Shown here: piece by piece, positions 12,142-23,386 of the stretch
How positions within the stretch are numbered: position 1 is the first letter of the stretch
How the letters are laid out: each line of letters starts with the position of its first letter
Source: Malus domestica
Lineage: Eukaryota; Streptophyta; Magnoliopsida; Rosales; Rosaceae
NCBI RefSeq assembly: GCF_042453785.1
Contig: NC_091677.1
Span: 29,699,501-29,763,500, forward strand
Length of the DNA stretch: 64,000 nucleotides
Reading direction: 5' to 3'
Position numbers and translations under genes: made by a program
Notes under the pieces: model-generated
What the model was told of the DNA's origin: nothing
What the model saw: only the letters and a program-made list of their open reading frames with translations
The model's database searches: none

Positions 12142-14103
12142 GACCAACTCCAAACCTGGGTTAAAAGCCAAATTACCCCCTCCAAACACTCTCCAACCCA
12201 TGTTAAAATTTTGAGCTAAATGCCAAATGATATTTCTGGGCCAAATACCCCCCAGCTTTCCTCCCTTGCGCGATTGGACTCGCTGGCCTTTGGGCCAGTC
12301 TCGGCCCGTTCACACTCCAACGCGCCCCACGCGGAGCGCCTGCGTTTCGTTCCCGACAGCGTGGGACCTAGCATCAGGGCCATGTCGGCCACTTGCCCGA
12401 GCCCAACGGCTCTTTTCTGCATCTGACGGCCATTGTTTAAGGATCGTTGGTTGATCCAACGGTCCAGATTCAAATTTCATTTAAAAAAAATATGTTATTT
12501 TAAAATACATTGAATCCAACAGTTGAGATTGAATATACTCAAATCTAACAGTAAAAAAAAAGATCTAACGGCCCAAATTAAAATCCAACGGCTAAAATAA
12601 TTAAATAAATTTATTTAACACAAAATTTACCCAAAAACTCTATAAATACCTATGTATTTGTTCAAACATCCACACAAAATTCAATTTTCTCCTACAATTC
12701 TTCCAATTTATCTTTCTATCATTTCTTTCCATTTCCAAATTGTTCAACATGGCAAGAGAGCATGTTAGAGGTCATAATTGGACATTTGAGGAAGATGTTT
12801 CTTTATACTTGGCATGGGTTTCTGTTAGTGAAGATGGTGCAGTTGGCACAAGTCAAAATAAAAAGGTTTTGTGGGATAAAATCATTGCAAAGTTTCAAGA
12901 AAACTGCAACGGCGGCAGGCGGGATGGTGGTGGTGTTTATGATCGGTGGAAGACTATCAACAAAGCATGCACTTTATGGAAGGGAAGCTTGGAGAGAGCC
13001 ATGGTTGGCATGCCTAGTGGAAGGAGCGCCATAGAAATTGTGAGTTTTTTTCTTGATATTTTATTTTGCAACTAATTATTTTTATGTATTTTTTGCATAG
13101 GGTGACAAAGCAATGGAAATTTACAAGACAAAAGTAACACCAAAAAATCAAGTTTTTAAGTTGCAACATGCTTGGAACGTCCTCAAGGATTGTCCAAGGT
13201 GGGCAATCGATGCAGACCAACAATGGGGAAGATTATTTCAACGTGAAGCCGCACCGAGAAATGAAGGTGTTGATGAAGGTGTCGATGAAATGACCCCATC
13301 TCCTTCTTTAGCTAGGCCCCCAGGAAGAGATAAGCAAAAGGAAGCAAAGAGAAAAGGGAAGGCCCAAGATTCGATGAGGGGAGACTTTGCTATCGGAATT
13401 GCAAAATTGCACGAAACTCATAGCGCTCGCCAAGAAGAAGTGGCCCGAATGCGTTTGCAAATGAAGGAAATCTTGGATAGGGAGGACAATAGGATTGAAA
13501 TTGAATTCATGATGAAGGACCTCATCAAATACACTCCAGAGAGAAAGAAGTTCTTATGTGATAAGCAAAAGGAAATTATGCGAAAGTCTGCCTCAAGGAG
13601 TATATTTCAAGATGATGAATCCTCTGAACCATATATCCCAACATTTCAACGAAGTCCATCACCAAGTGAAGATGGTGGATATGACTGTTAAGTTTATGTA
13701 GTGTATGAATTATGTGCTTTATTAATTAAGTTTATTAATTGTCGTTTGTATTAAGTTTATGTTGTTTATTATGTGGTTTATGTACTTTATTAAATATATG
13801 TCTTATTAATTAAGATTGGTGAAAGTTGAAAGCTTGCTTTGTGAAAAATTTAATGATTTTTCAATATTTATCGGAATTTAAATTTTTTTAAATTAAAATG
13901 TTAATAAAATTAATTTACAATAGTCTACATATTTATTTAAAAAAAAATTGATTTAAGAAAAAAATTAGCCTAAGTTCATTTTTTAATAATTCCAAGCTAA
14001 AATTTTAGGCTAGAAGGATTGGAGCAGAAACAATATTTCTGGGTTAAAAGCCAAATTTTTCGGGCTTAAAAATTTGGTTTTTAACCCAAGGTGGGAGATG
14101 TTC
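12142..14103 (+). mobile_element. Harbinger-like element carrying a Myb-like ORF, copy A
   Basis: 1962 bp flanked by TTA direct repeats (12139-12141 and 14104-14106), the target preference of PIF/Harbinger. The terminal inverted repeats are GACCAACTCCAAACCTGGG at the left and, in reverse, GAACATCTCCCACCTTGGG at the right, followed by further matching sequence (TTAAAAgCCAAAT). The only gene is the SANT/Myb-like ORF. No DDE transposase is present, so the element is non-autonomous. The interior carries repeated 'aacggc/ccaacgg' strings left of the ORF. Copy B holds the same element at 35111-37094. Confidence 0.82.
12749..13691 (+). CDS. Myb/SANT-like protein with NAM-associated C-terminus, 293 aa
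   Basis: Two exons, 12749-13039 and 13101-13691, joined by a 61-nt GT-AG intron, give 293 aa. The N-terminal part (about residues 9-90, starting GHNWTFEEDVSLYLAWV and including VYDRWKTINKACTLWKG) is a SANT/Myb-like DNA-binding domain. The C-terminal part (about 185-265: ARMRLQMKEI, then YTPERKKF) resembles the charged coiled-coil region annotated in plants as NAM-associated or, misleadingly, 'glutathione S-transferase T3-like'. In PIF/Harbinger transposons a Myb-like second protein assists transposase binding. Here it is the element's only ORF. The start chosen is the ATG at 12749, followed by AREHVRGHNWT. The frame is intact in this copy and broken in copy B. Confidence 0.8.
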
Positions 14104-14178
14104 TTATCAGATTGTTTAAAATCACCAAACCAGTGCCAAGTCTCTTGAAGTGGAAGGGGCGAGATCAGTTTCACGTGA

Positions 14179-14541
14179 ATGGCTGCTGTCCTCTCCCTCC
14201 GCACTATCTCCCAACTTCATCCCAACCTCTCTTCCCGGAGGGTTACCATAAAGCCCAGGACCGCCCTCCATGGAGCCCGCAGAATGCGAGTCCCTTACCA
14301 GCTCAAACAGGAACAATCCCGTCTTTTCCACCGGCTCCCCTCCGGCCTGAACATGGAGGTAATCGTGCACAAAAGAGTTGCAGAAAAGCAATCAGACGAG
14401 GAAAAAGAGAGACCAAGTGAAAACCCACCTCTCGTTTTCGTCCATGGAAGCTACCACGCTGCTTGGTGCTGGGCTGAGCACTGGCTCCCTTTCTTTTCGG
14501 CTTCTGGGTATGATTGCTATGCAGTTAGCTTGTTGGGTCAT
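14179..14541 (+). pseudogene. Exon 1 of the second alpha/beta hydrolase, truncated copy A
   Basis: This is the duplicate of exon 1 (121 codons) of the complete gene at 37170-42695. It encodes the transit-peptide-like N-terminus and the VFVHGSYHAAWCW oxyanion block but lacks every downstream exon, including the nucleophile. The last exon base is changed (CAG to CAT, Q121H), which weakens the splice donor before GTGAGT. Two further differences from the intact gene lie at residues 27-28 (RT versus SA). Downstream come intron 1 sequence, a SINE and then a LINE in place of exon 2. Transcription could yield only a truncated, inactive protein. Confidence 0.85.
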
Positions 14542-14954
14542 GTGAGTGCCTTCCATTTTTATGCTCCGCTCTGTTGATTAATTGCCATTTTTTTTCCTGT
14601 CTGATTAGATGTCTCATTTGTGGTTGTCAATTCCATAACTTGAATGTTTATTTGATCAGAGTAGTCTGTAAGAATTTGATTACATGGATTCGTATATGCT
14701 GACATTTTTGTTTTTGTATTGAATTTTGGATTATAGATGACAGGTATTATATGGAAACACTGACCACAATAAAGGGATAGAGTTTATTTCTTTTGGTGAA
14801 TTATGATTTATGGGTTTACCGTCATAACTTTTTTAGGGGTTTGGTAAAAAAATGTTCTTCATCGACACTACTAGCATCAGCCTGTGGTAGTTATGAGTCA
14901 AGTTTTAATTCCAAAAGTTAAGGAAGAAGCAATGAGTAAACACGTAAAGTTTGG

Positions 14955-15077
14955 GTCATACAGTACTACAGTCTAGTGATATTCCTCTTCACTTGTAAAT
15001 GAAAGGTCTTAGGTTTGAATAAACCACATTATTGCTAGCCCATTGTGAGGCTAAGCCCATCCCCTCCCCTTATCGTT
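14955..15077 (+). mobile_element. SINE in the former intron 1, tail lost
   Basis: Sense-oriented SINE, identical in layout to 37943-38085 of copy B. The A-box-like 'tagtctagtgat' and a degenerate B-box are visible. The 5' flank keeps the full target sequence AAACACGTAAAGTTTGG. The poly-A tail and the 3' target duplicate are missing. The body runs straight into a (CAA)n tract of a reverse LINE. Confidence 0.75.
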
Positions 15078-15716
15078 CAACAACAACAACAACAAAGCCT
15101 TTTCCCACTAAGTGGGGTCGGCTATATGAACCCTAGAACGCCATTGCGCTCGGTTTTGTGTCATGTCCTCCGTTAGATCCAAGTACTCAAGTCTTTTCTT
15201 AGGGTCTCTTCCAAAGTTTTCCTAGGTCTTCCTCTACCCCTTCGGCCCTGAACCTCTGTCCCGTAGTCACATTTTCGAACCGGAGCGTCAGTAGGCCTTC
15301 TTTGCACATGTCCAAACCACCGGAACCGATTTTCTCTCATATTTCCTTCAATTTTGGCTACTCCTACTTTACCTCGGATATCCTCATTCCCAATCTTATC
15401 CTTTCTCGTGTGCCCATACATCCCATGAAGCATCCTCATCTCCGCTACACCCATTTTGTGTACGTGTTGATGCTTCACCGCCCAACATTCTGTGCCATAA
15501 AAACATCGCTGGCCTTATTGCCGTCCTATAAAATTTTCCCTTGAGCTTCAGTGGCCTACGACGGTCACACAACACGCCGGATGCACTCTTACACTTCATC
15601 CATCCAGCTTGTATTCTATGGTTGAGATCTCCATCTAATTCTCCGTTCTCTTGCAAGATAGATCCTAGGTAGCGAAAACGGTCACTTTTTGTGATCTTCG
15701 CTAGATTGCTCCGGTC
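15078..15716 (-). mobile_element. 5'-truncated RTE-type LINE
   Basis: Minus-strand LINE whose 3' end, a (TTG)n tail, lies at 15078. Frames 15782-15396 and 15478-15173 together cover the C-terminal region after the reverse transcriptase, with recognisable strings FRYLGSILQENGELDGDLN, RPLKLKGKFYRTAIRPAM, MGVAEMRMLHGMYGHTRKDK and [16 protein letters not shown] frameshift or substitutions separate the two frames. The reverse transcriptase core and endonuclease are missing. The right edge near 15716 is approximate. Confidence 0.85.
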
Positions 15717-16480
15717 ATTAGTGTGGATAAGTATATAAATGGATAGAGATAGGAAAGCAATCACAAGATGTACGTGGTTCACCCAGATTGGCTACGTCCA
15801 CGGAATAGAGGAGTTCTCATTAATTGTGAAGGGTTTACACAAGTACATAGGTTCAAGCTCTTCTTTAGTGAGTACAAGTGAATGATTTAGTACAAATGAC
15901 ATTAGAAAATATTGTGGGAGAATGATCTCGTAACCACGAAACTTCTAAGTACTGGAGTGTGGTATCGTCTTGACTTTCCTTATCTGTCTCATAGGTAGAT
16001 ATGATATCTTCTCTGGAAGTACTCTTCCTCCATCCAGGGGTGGTATCTGTAACTGGTGGAGATGCACAAGGTAATGTATCAATGTCACTTGAAGCTTACT
16101 TGTAGTTTCAGGCTTGGTCAAGCGCGATACAAACCATGTAGTAGGAGTCCCCCAAGTCGCCGAGCTAGGGGATCTGCTGAAAGAGGTGACAGACAAGGTA
16201 AGCAATCAGAGCTCCGGCTGATTGTTCACATTCTCCCTATCTTGCAGGCAGCATGAAGGATAAAGAGAAGAAAAATGAGAAGAGATGATATGGGATACTT
16301 TTGCTTTTGAAGAAGTAACTTTCCACAGGCTTATTCTTGAACTGGGCTGGAGGGTTTTCTGGTTTCCTCCAGAGATAAGGCCGACTGAAGAATTTGAAGG
16401 TCAAAACAAGTCCATCAAATCTAGAGTACGTTCGACCCTGCTGATATGGAACTTAATGCCAGCCTCTATAAAAATCACTA
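15717..16480. mobile_element. Fragment of an older retroelement
   Basis: The sequence style ('acgtggttcaccc', 'ctacgtccacgg') is one I associate with terminal regions of plant LTR elements. Near its right edge is 'cttaatgccagcctctataa' (about 16450-16470), which recurs at 22080-22100, beyond the nested copia element. This suggests that the two pieces belong to related or the same element, split by the insertion. No intact ORF is present. Confidence 0.45.
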
Positions 16481-19400
16481 AGTTTATTGTAAACTATATA
16501 GTGAACAATAACCACACACTCTCCAAATCGTTTGATGTGTATAACACAATTGAAATAAGTTTCAAGAGAGATAGTGGGAGTTTAGGGACCATGACTATTG
16601 TAGTCAAAAGGATAAGTCAAATGAAGAAAGCAAAATAAACTCCAAGGGAACCAACTTTCTTTATGAAAGGATGGACATTAGAAGGGGTATTTGCAAGAAA
16701 TGTTTTGCAAGTGTCAAGAACACACTTTTCGAAGGTGTTGTAAATTGTTCTTGAAAAGTTCAAAACAGTTGGTTCTTCTACTTGAATGCTTGATTCCGTA
16801 CTAGTAACTATGTTTTACAATCGTTGTAAAAGTGTAGCTAATAAAAAGTAGAAGATTAATGAGAGAAGAGAAAGTACTTCACATTTGGAACGTGAATCAA
16901 ATGTAGATCTCTGCGAAAGCAGATGGTACTTACTTCCTCATATGAACTACCAAAGAAATTGGAAAAACCAAAGATTGTCTTTACATTCCAATTTTAAGGA
17001 ACTTAATTCCATCACTATAAGGGATGGATGAATGTTTTGTTTGACAAAACATTGTTCTTTATTAATGAATGATTAGATTATTGTAATCTAATTGATTGTC
17101 TCTATAGTAGAGATGATATGGTAGTGTTAACTGTTTAGAATATAACGATGCTTAAAACCCAAAAGGTTGCAAGGTGGTGACTAATCCCAACTGAGTTGTG
17201 ATACCTCTAAAACATAAATTATGAGTTGGTCATAGATGGATGCTTTGGATCGTTAGATCCGGATCCAATGCCTTCTTGTTAAAATTGTATAGAGGCAAAA
17301 TGTTTGAATCTTTATTCTTTTGGAAAGGAAGAAAGAATCACAAAGTTGTTGATGTTAATTCACTTAGATGTTAGTGGCACTTGTCCACAACATAATACTA
17401 CTCATGTTGTATGACATTCACCGAAGATCGCTCTCGGTTGAACTATCATTTATTTTGAATAAACACAAGTCCGAACACTTTGCAAAAGGTTTCAAAGAAT
17501 TCAAGAAATGTAAGTTGATGAGTAAGATGTCTAAAGTATTTACCTCTTTAGATTTGATCCAAGGGAAGGTAACACTTTAGAACAGTTTCCTTGAAAGATA
17601 TCAAGGAAAGAAGCATCATATGATAATGGATTTCTCCATTAAGAGAAGAACGAACTCGAATAAGATTTAGTTCGTTGGATGTTATCAATTACCCATATAT
17701 AGGATATATACTTCTAAAACAATATGATTGTCAATTAGAAGATCTTCCAAAATTTTCATGACTCCATAGGATGTAGTTGGAAAGAAAGACAAATCTTAAT
17801 CATGTTAAGATTTGGGGTTGTGTGCTAATAAGCAATATTTGTTTGAGAATTATCTTATGGATATCCTTAAATTAACCTTTGAATATCACTTCTATAAACC
17901 AACTAACAAATGTTGTTTGTTGGGTAGTTCATTGTAATCCTACAATATGATTTGCTTAACGCAAATGAACGAGAGATAGAACTCAAAGAATGGGTTCTTT
18001 GAGAGACAAGATGATAATCAACAAATATAACAACCTAGTTCCTACGACATAAGCTCCAAGTTAGTCGAGAAAGATTTATAAATTGTCTCAGTTGAATGGT
18101 TTGAACTTTATGACTATGTCATAGAGTTACACCTCTTAATTCTAAAGAAATAAGAATGAAAATCCTTATGACTACATTGAGTGTATATACGATATATACT
18201 CAAGGAAATGGTAAAGTACCATTTGACCCGAAATAATGAAACCTCCATAGCTAATTGGTAGCTTAAGGTGACTACAATTAAAGAGATTGGTTGACTTGGA
18301 AGAAACCATCTTTGACGTAGTCTTGGTTTTAATTAATTCGAAGATTGCTAGCTACAACTAGATGGTGATTCAATGTTTGGACATAATATGGGTTTCCGAA
18401 ACCATTATTAAGATAGTCTTGATAATATATGTCTAAAACTATGAATCACAAGACATGTAAGTTGTAGAGATCCAACCATCATGGATCTTAGCAAGCTAGT
18501 GGGAGTTATAAGCGTCTTATGAGAGAAAGATCAAATCAATTGATTTCTCATAAAGATGTAAATTAATCTTTTGTTTACTAAGTTTACAAAAGATTAGTGG
18601 GAGTTAATCATATTCCTAAAATTGAATATATATGATATATTAATTTTGGAAATGAAAAGAATACTTCTTCGTTAAAGTTATGACTTTAAACATTCTATAA
18701 CGATAGAATGTATATGGGAGATATAGTCTAAATACATGGGATGGAAATCTATAATGATATATTTCAAGATATAATTGGATTATATCAATCCCTAATAATA
18801 GACAAAAGATGCTAGGAAGTTTATCATATGATGATAAACTTCAATTAGAAGGACGACTCTAGTGAGACTAGCAAGTTGCCCTTCTCAAAGGGAACGTACC
18901 CTTTGACTCCCAAAGAAATAATGCGTAAATAGAATCCTTTATGCATACGTAGAAAGGTGATTTATGTATTTCATATTGTATGAAAACATTGATATGAGTT
19001 GTACCTAGAAAGGTACAAGACGATATCAGTGCAACCCCAGGATCAGAACCATGGCAACCGTCAAGTGAGTCCTTGAGTATTTAAGAAATACTAAAGGATA
19101 GATTCCTCAAAGAATGAGGAAGAATTAGAGTAACGAAATGGAAGCGTAAATGTATTAGATTATGAATCTAATCCATCATTGGATGTTTCTTCATTATGAA
19201 TGAAGAGATAATCAGATATCTCTTTATTATGACTAAAAGAGATATTTGGATGGAAACATTAAAAGTAATGACTTTAGTGTGTTCCATTGTGAATGCAAAA
19301 TATATTGCTATATAGAAGCTTACAACAATGTTGTTTGGATAGGAAAGTTCATTTATGAACTCTCTATTCGGTTCCAACCAGAAAGTGTCTCTAGTGTACC

Positions 19401-21460
19401 GACACTACGACACTAATTGGGTGATAGCTCAAGCCAGGGAATCAAGGTCTCATCACGATCTGAACTCAAATGAGAGACTGAACCACATGATTGAGAATCA
19501 TGTATAATGGTGATGTCGTTATTCTCAAAGTTGCTTTTATGGATAACATATAGATATCCATTGTCTAGGCCTACTACTCAGCCATTTTTGAAATGACTAC
19601 AAAAGAGGTATCATCACTGATGACCAAGCTGATTGGCTCTAGTGCAAGTGGGAGATTGTTGGAAATGTGCCCTAAAACCAATCATATGATGATACTTTAT
19701 GGACATTTCACATGTTAAACTAATCTAGTTTAATATCAAGGGCATAGATTATTGTTTTAAGCCGTCTCATATAAATGTTATATGCTTAAACGATGAGTCC
19801 AAGGAAAATGTAATTAGGAGAATGTAATTTAAAGAAGTTAGATTCATGAGACCATTCTCTTTCGTATACATATCCTAAACGTTCCTGATCATAGGATTGC
19901 CAATTGGGCATTGACAGTCCATTAAGATCAATATGTGCTAATGCTTCTCTTAGTGAAAGTGACTGGTCTCGAGTCATTAGTGTGACTGACACCAAGACAA
20001 GTACGTAGGTGCTCAATAAGGAATGAGTTCACTGAACACGATCAACGAAGAGTTCTCATACTCATGTCACATGAGAACTCATGGTTGGGATAATGCAAAG
20101 TAGTCCTTTGACCTGAGGCATCATAGTTGTCTTGTGGTTAGGTCCTTGATCTTTGATTATGTCAAAGTCACTCCATTCGCGGGTGTCCACGGCATAGTTG
20201 GGGTTAAGCCACTTAGTCATGGAGGCAAGTGAATGCGCAACAAGGGATCTCTAACCTTCAAACCGTTTGAAGGAGAATACTCTATGATATGATTAAGAAT
20301 CTCTGGCCAGAGTATGAATGAGATTTAGGAAGTCATTCCAAATCACATTCAAAGTAATCATATAAGTAAATGAATCACATTGGATAGTAGACATGAATAA
20401 ACTATCAAACCAAACAATGTGATCAAGAGTATTGTATTAGAGAAAGACCGTATTGCATTGTAATCCTAAACTGAATAGGTTATCCACCTCTTCTGATTAG
20501 CTTGGGTAGCCATGACATACTGCTAGGTGTTACTCATGGTTTGTGGTAGCCCTAAAGGCGAGTAATCACTAAAGGGAGAATTGAAAGTAAGTTTCAATTC
20601 ACAATCGATCGTTAAGAGTAACAATCGCCCACTGCCTCGCTAAAAGGAACCTAATGGATCGTACACCGTGTAAGGTAGAGATTGAAGAAACAACGGAGAT
20701 GAGTAAGGATAATTAAATAGTTTAATTATATATTTATGGCTAGAATTAATTAATATGTTAATTAATCAAACGAATAAGTTCGTTATAGACTTAGGGTTAG
20801 TTTTGGGCCGCAAGGCCCAATAGGATTTGAATGTCAAGCCCATTAACTCAAGTTGTATGACAACTTGAATAAACAAAGGGCTTGAAAGCCCAATAAACCC
20901 TTAAGGCCGGCCATTTAGAGCAGGGTAGTGAACTTGCTTTAATTACAAGTTTGCCACTCCAATGAAGGAAGGTATAAATATGACTTTATAGCCAAAATTC
21001 ATTTAGGGTTTTCTTTTGGGGAAAGGATGAGAACACAAGCTCTCTTTTCTCTCTAAAGAGGCCGGTCACCCTAGAGGAAAATAGCTAGCAATCTTACTTC
21101 CTCTAGGTCACTCATTTCTTCTTAAAATCTTACCTTGGTGTGGAGACTTAGAGGTTCTCAATTTTGAGAACTTGGAGAAACCTATTCTTCCATCCAAATC
21201 CATGGATCTAAGAAGCAAGGAATGAAGGCCCTATCTCTTGGGTGATTATCCTTTGCTTTTGCAAAGAGGAATCTACAAAGGTATAAATTTCTCAACTGAC
21301 TTTCTTTTGAGTTGAGTCTTGGTTCACCTAACTACTAGACTTTGAATTTCATGGGTAATGTTTTGTTTTGAGTGCATGCAAGCATGATTCCGCCTTTAAT
21401 TGTTAATTGCATGCTATAGATGTTGCTCAAATGAATATGTTTTTCACAAAATTTCCTTCA
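16481..21460 (+). mobile_element. Decayed, 5'-truncated Ty1/copia retrotransposon
   Basis: The coding part is riddled with stops. Between about 18900 and 19650 one can still read the end of the reverse transcriptase/RNase H region in pieces: a YQCNP…VLEYLRNTKG-like segment near 19020-19100, a VWIGKFIYEL-like segment near 19320-19365 and an IAQAKEPRS-like segment near 19425. These match the usual order at the 3' end of copia pol. A purine tract AAGTGGGAGA precedes the 3' LTR at 19657. No 5' LTR is visible near 16481, so the left part is deleted or too diverged to recognise, and the left boundary is approximate. Confidence 0.75.
19657..21460 (+). repeat. 3' LTR of the copia element
   Basis: Begins TGTTGGAAATGTGCCC directly after the purine tract and ends ATTTCCTTCA, giving imperfect inverted ends (TGTTGGAAAT versus TGAAGGAAAT). 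At about 1.8 kb it is long for copia. It contains a TATA-like stretch (TATAAATATGAC near 20973) and leader-like sequence, consistent with promoter function. The insertion interrupts the C-terminal end of the reverse ORF that begins at 21856. Confidence 0.7.
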
Positions 21461-21856
21461 AGCCCCAGAAGACGAAGGCAATAAATGCCTTTGGAACAAA
21501 CCCACAAACCGCTGATGATCAAGTAAAATCTGACCATCAGATTCCTTCATCTGGTCAAGCTTCCTCTTCATGTTTGTAGCATAGTCATGTGCGAGCTGGT
21601 GCAACTGTTTATTCTCATGCTTGAGCCCTCTAATCTCCTGTTTAAGACTCATCACTTCAGCCGCCAATGATTCAACTTGGCGGGTTCGAGCAAATAGGCG
21701 TTGGGCCATATTAGACATAGAACCTGCACACTGAACACTCAGAGCCAGATAATCCATAACAGCCAACTCATCAGACCGTTTGGAAAGTAGTATGTTATCT
21801 TTGGGAGTGAGAAGGTTCCTGGCCACCACCGCAGCGGTCATATCATTCTTCATCAC
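21458..21856 (-). pseudogene. Coiled-coil ORF of an older element, cut by the copia LTR
   Basis: The minus-strand frame encodes about 132 residues with a heptad-rich coiled coil (RTRQVESLAAEVMSLKQEI and GLKHENKQLHQLAHDYATN) followed by HQRFVGLFQRHLLPSSSGA. The stop codon is supplied by the last bases of the copia LTR (TCA at 21458-21460), so the original protein was longer. I recognise this as a repeated retroelement-associated protein in Rosaceae-like genomes but know no function. The 5' end of its gene is not resolved. Confidence 0.6.
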
Positions 21857-22110
21857 GGAATCCCCAACGGTAAGAGGACCAGTAAGGGATAAGAAGGATG
21901 GGCGCTATATGTTGTCTGGAGAAGGCGTGGCTGCCTCTTCAACAAGGTTCAAATCAAAACGACGGTCGGAGGGGCCAGACATTTTCAAAGGTGTTGAAGA
22001 GAGAAGAGGTCAGACAAATCAAGATCCTAGAAGTGCAAGAAGGGAGCTTCTACTGGTGGAGATTCAAGTGTGCTTTGGAGCTTAATGCCAGCCTCTATAA
22101 AAATCTGCAC

Positions 22111-22930
22111 TCGACGGAACTTAATGCCCGAGCAAAGGGGGGGTGGGGAGTCGACGGGCCTGTGGCCCGAGGGCTTTGCAATTTTTTATTTTTTATTTTG
22201 TGTCAGAGAGAGAGAGAGAGGGGGACCAGAGATTTGTTTTGTGTGAGAGAGAGAGAGAGAGAGGGGGGGGATCGGAGCTGGGCTTCCATGGGTGCGGAAG
22301 GGAAGTGGGTCGTCGCGGGGGGGGGGAGGGTGGGTCGTCGCGGGGGCGGGGGGTGGGGGGTGGGTCGTCGCGGCTGGGGGGGGGAGGTAGCTGGGTTCTG
22401 GTTTTTGCAGGGGGTTCTCGGGGGTAGGAGGAGAGGTGGAAGAAATGGATCTGGCTTCGGGTTTCTGTTTTTTTTTTTTTTTTTAATTTTTAATTTTTTT
22501 TAATTGGATTAATATTATAATATTTTTAATGTATAAAAAATTATTTATTTTTACCAAAGATTTTGAAAAGATAACGACACATGACACGATAACATTGGAT
22601 AAAAATCTTATCGAAATCATTCGCTAAATAATTGTTTTTTTGGATAAAATGACACGTGACGCAACGAGAACGATTTAAGAATTTTTATCCGAAATTACAA
22701 ATAATTTTATTTTGTATTATTTAAACAAACAAAAAAAATTATTATTTTAATTGTCTATTGCCAGGGGGAGGGCTCCAAGGGTGGAGATGCAAATGACAAT
22801 TACTGTTCATTTATGGTAGTTACTATTCATTAAAGGCAGTTACTGTTCAAAAGGGTGGATTCAATAGTGGATTGCCAGGGGGGAGGGCTCCATGGGTGGA
22901 GTTGCTCTAATAGAAATATGTAAATACGAT
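22111..22930. other. GA-repeat, G-rich and T-rich region, probably part of a TIR element
   Basis: Contains (GA)n tracts (22205-22265), G-rich sequence with many G runs (22262-22400) and T runs. Near the right side (22760-22910) are two similar blocks with 'gccagggggagggctcca' and 'ggtggagttgctctaa'-like ends, plus repeated 'tactgttcat' strings, typical of a MITE terminus. The matching left terminus was not found. The long glycine-rich frames are composition artefacts. Confidence 0.45.
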
Positions 22931-23386
22931 ATCGAATCCACCTGGGTTGAATTAACAATTGAATCCTATCACTGTTAATTAACTAAATGAAATAAAGATT
23001 GGATTTGTTTCGAAGAAGAATAAAAATTAAACAATGATTAAACAAAAGTATGATTGAAACCAAAGAAAAAAAACACTAAGTTGGTTCCACTACTAGTTGT
23101 CATACCCTAGTATCCAATTGTCAGCTCATGAATTGTCAAATTAACAAAAACTTCCATGCGATTAACAAAAAGAACTGTCGTGCATGAGTCTATGGTTAAG
23201 TACACATGCTAATAATTTCCCAAAGAGATGTGAATTTTACTGGGATCAGGCTTAAATTCAACTATTCCTACCATCTATATATCCATAGTCCAACATACAC
23301 AAACAAGCAGAAATTCAATTACGCATAGTGAAAAACAAATTAAATACTTATCAACTTGGTCATGTCATTTTCAAGGAAGCCACACA
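22931..23386. other. Non-coding flank left of copy B
   Basis: AT-rich unique-looking sequence with no recognised gene or repeat. It ends where similarity with copy A begins (near 23387). If copy B is the ancestral locus, this is the original left flank. Confidence 0.4.

Larger units (their letters stand above)
325..15077 (+). repeat. Segmental duplication, copy A
   Basis: From about 325 this block matches 23387 onward in the same orientation, at an offset of about 23.06 kb. The offset falls to 21824 after a deletion in the other copy and rises to 22976 after an insertion there. Exons, introns and intergenic DNA all match, with scattered single-base changes. The block holds the 174-aa unknown gene, a full lipase gene, a Harbinger-like element and exon 1 of a second hydrolase. 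The right edge lies at the tail of a SINE (15077), beyond which copy A carries a LINE while copy B carries a poly-A tail and the rest of the hydrolase gene. The exact breakpoints are judged by eye. Confidence 0.95.

Noticed and set aside
22143..22503. Glycine/arginine-rich frames of about 95-200 codons
   Set aside because: They arise from GA and G repeats in two overlapping phases; composition artefacts without a start context or domain.
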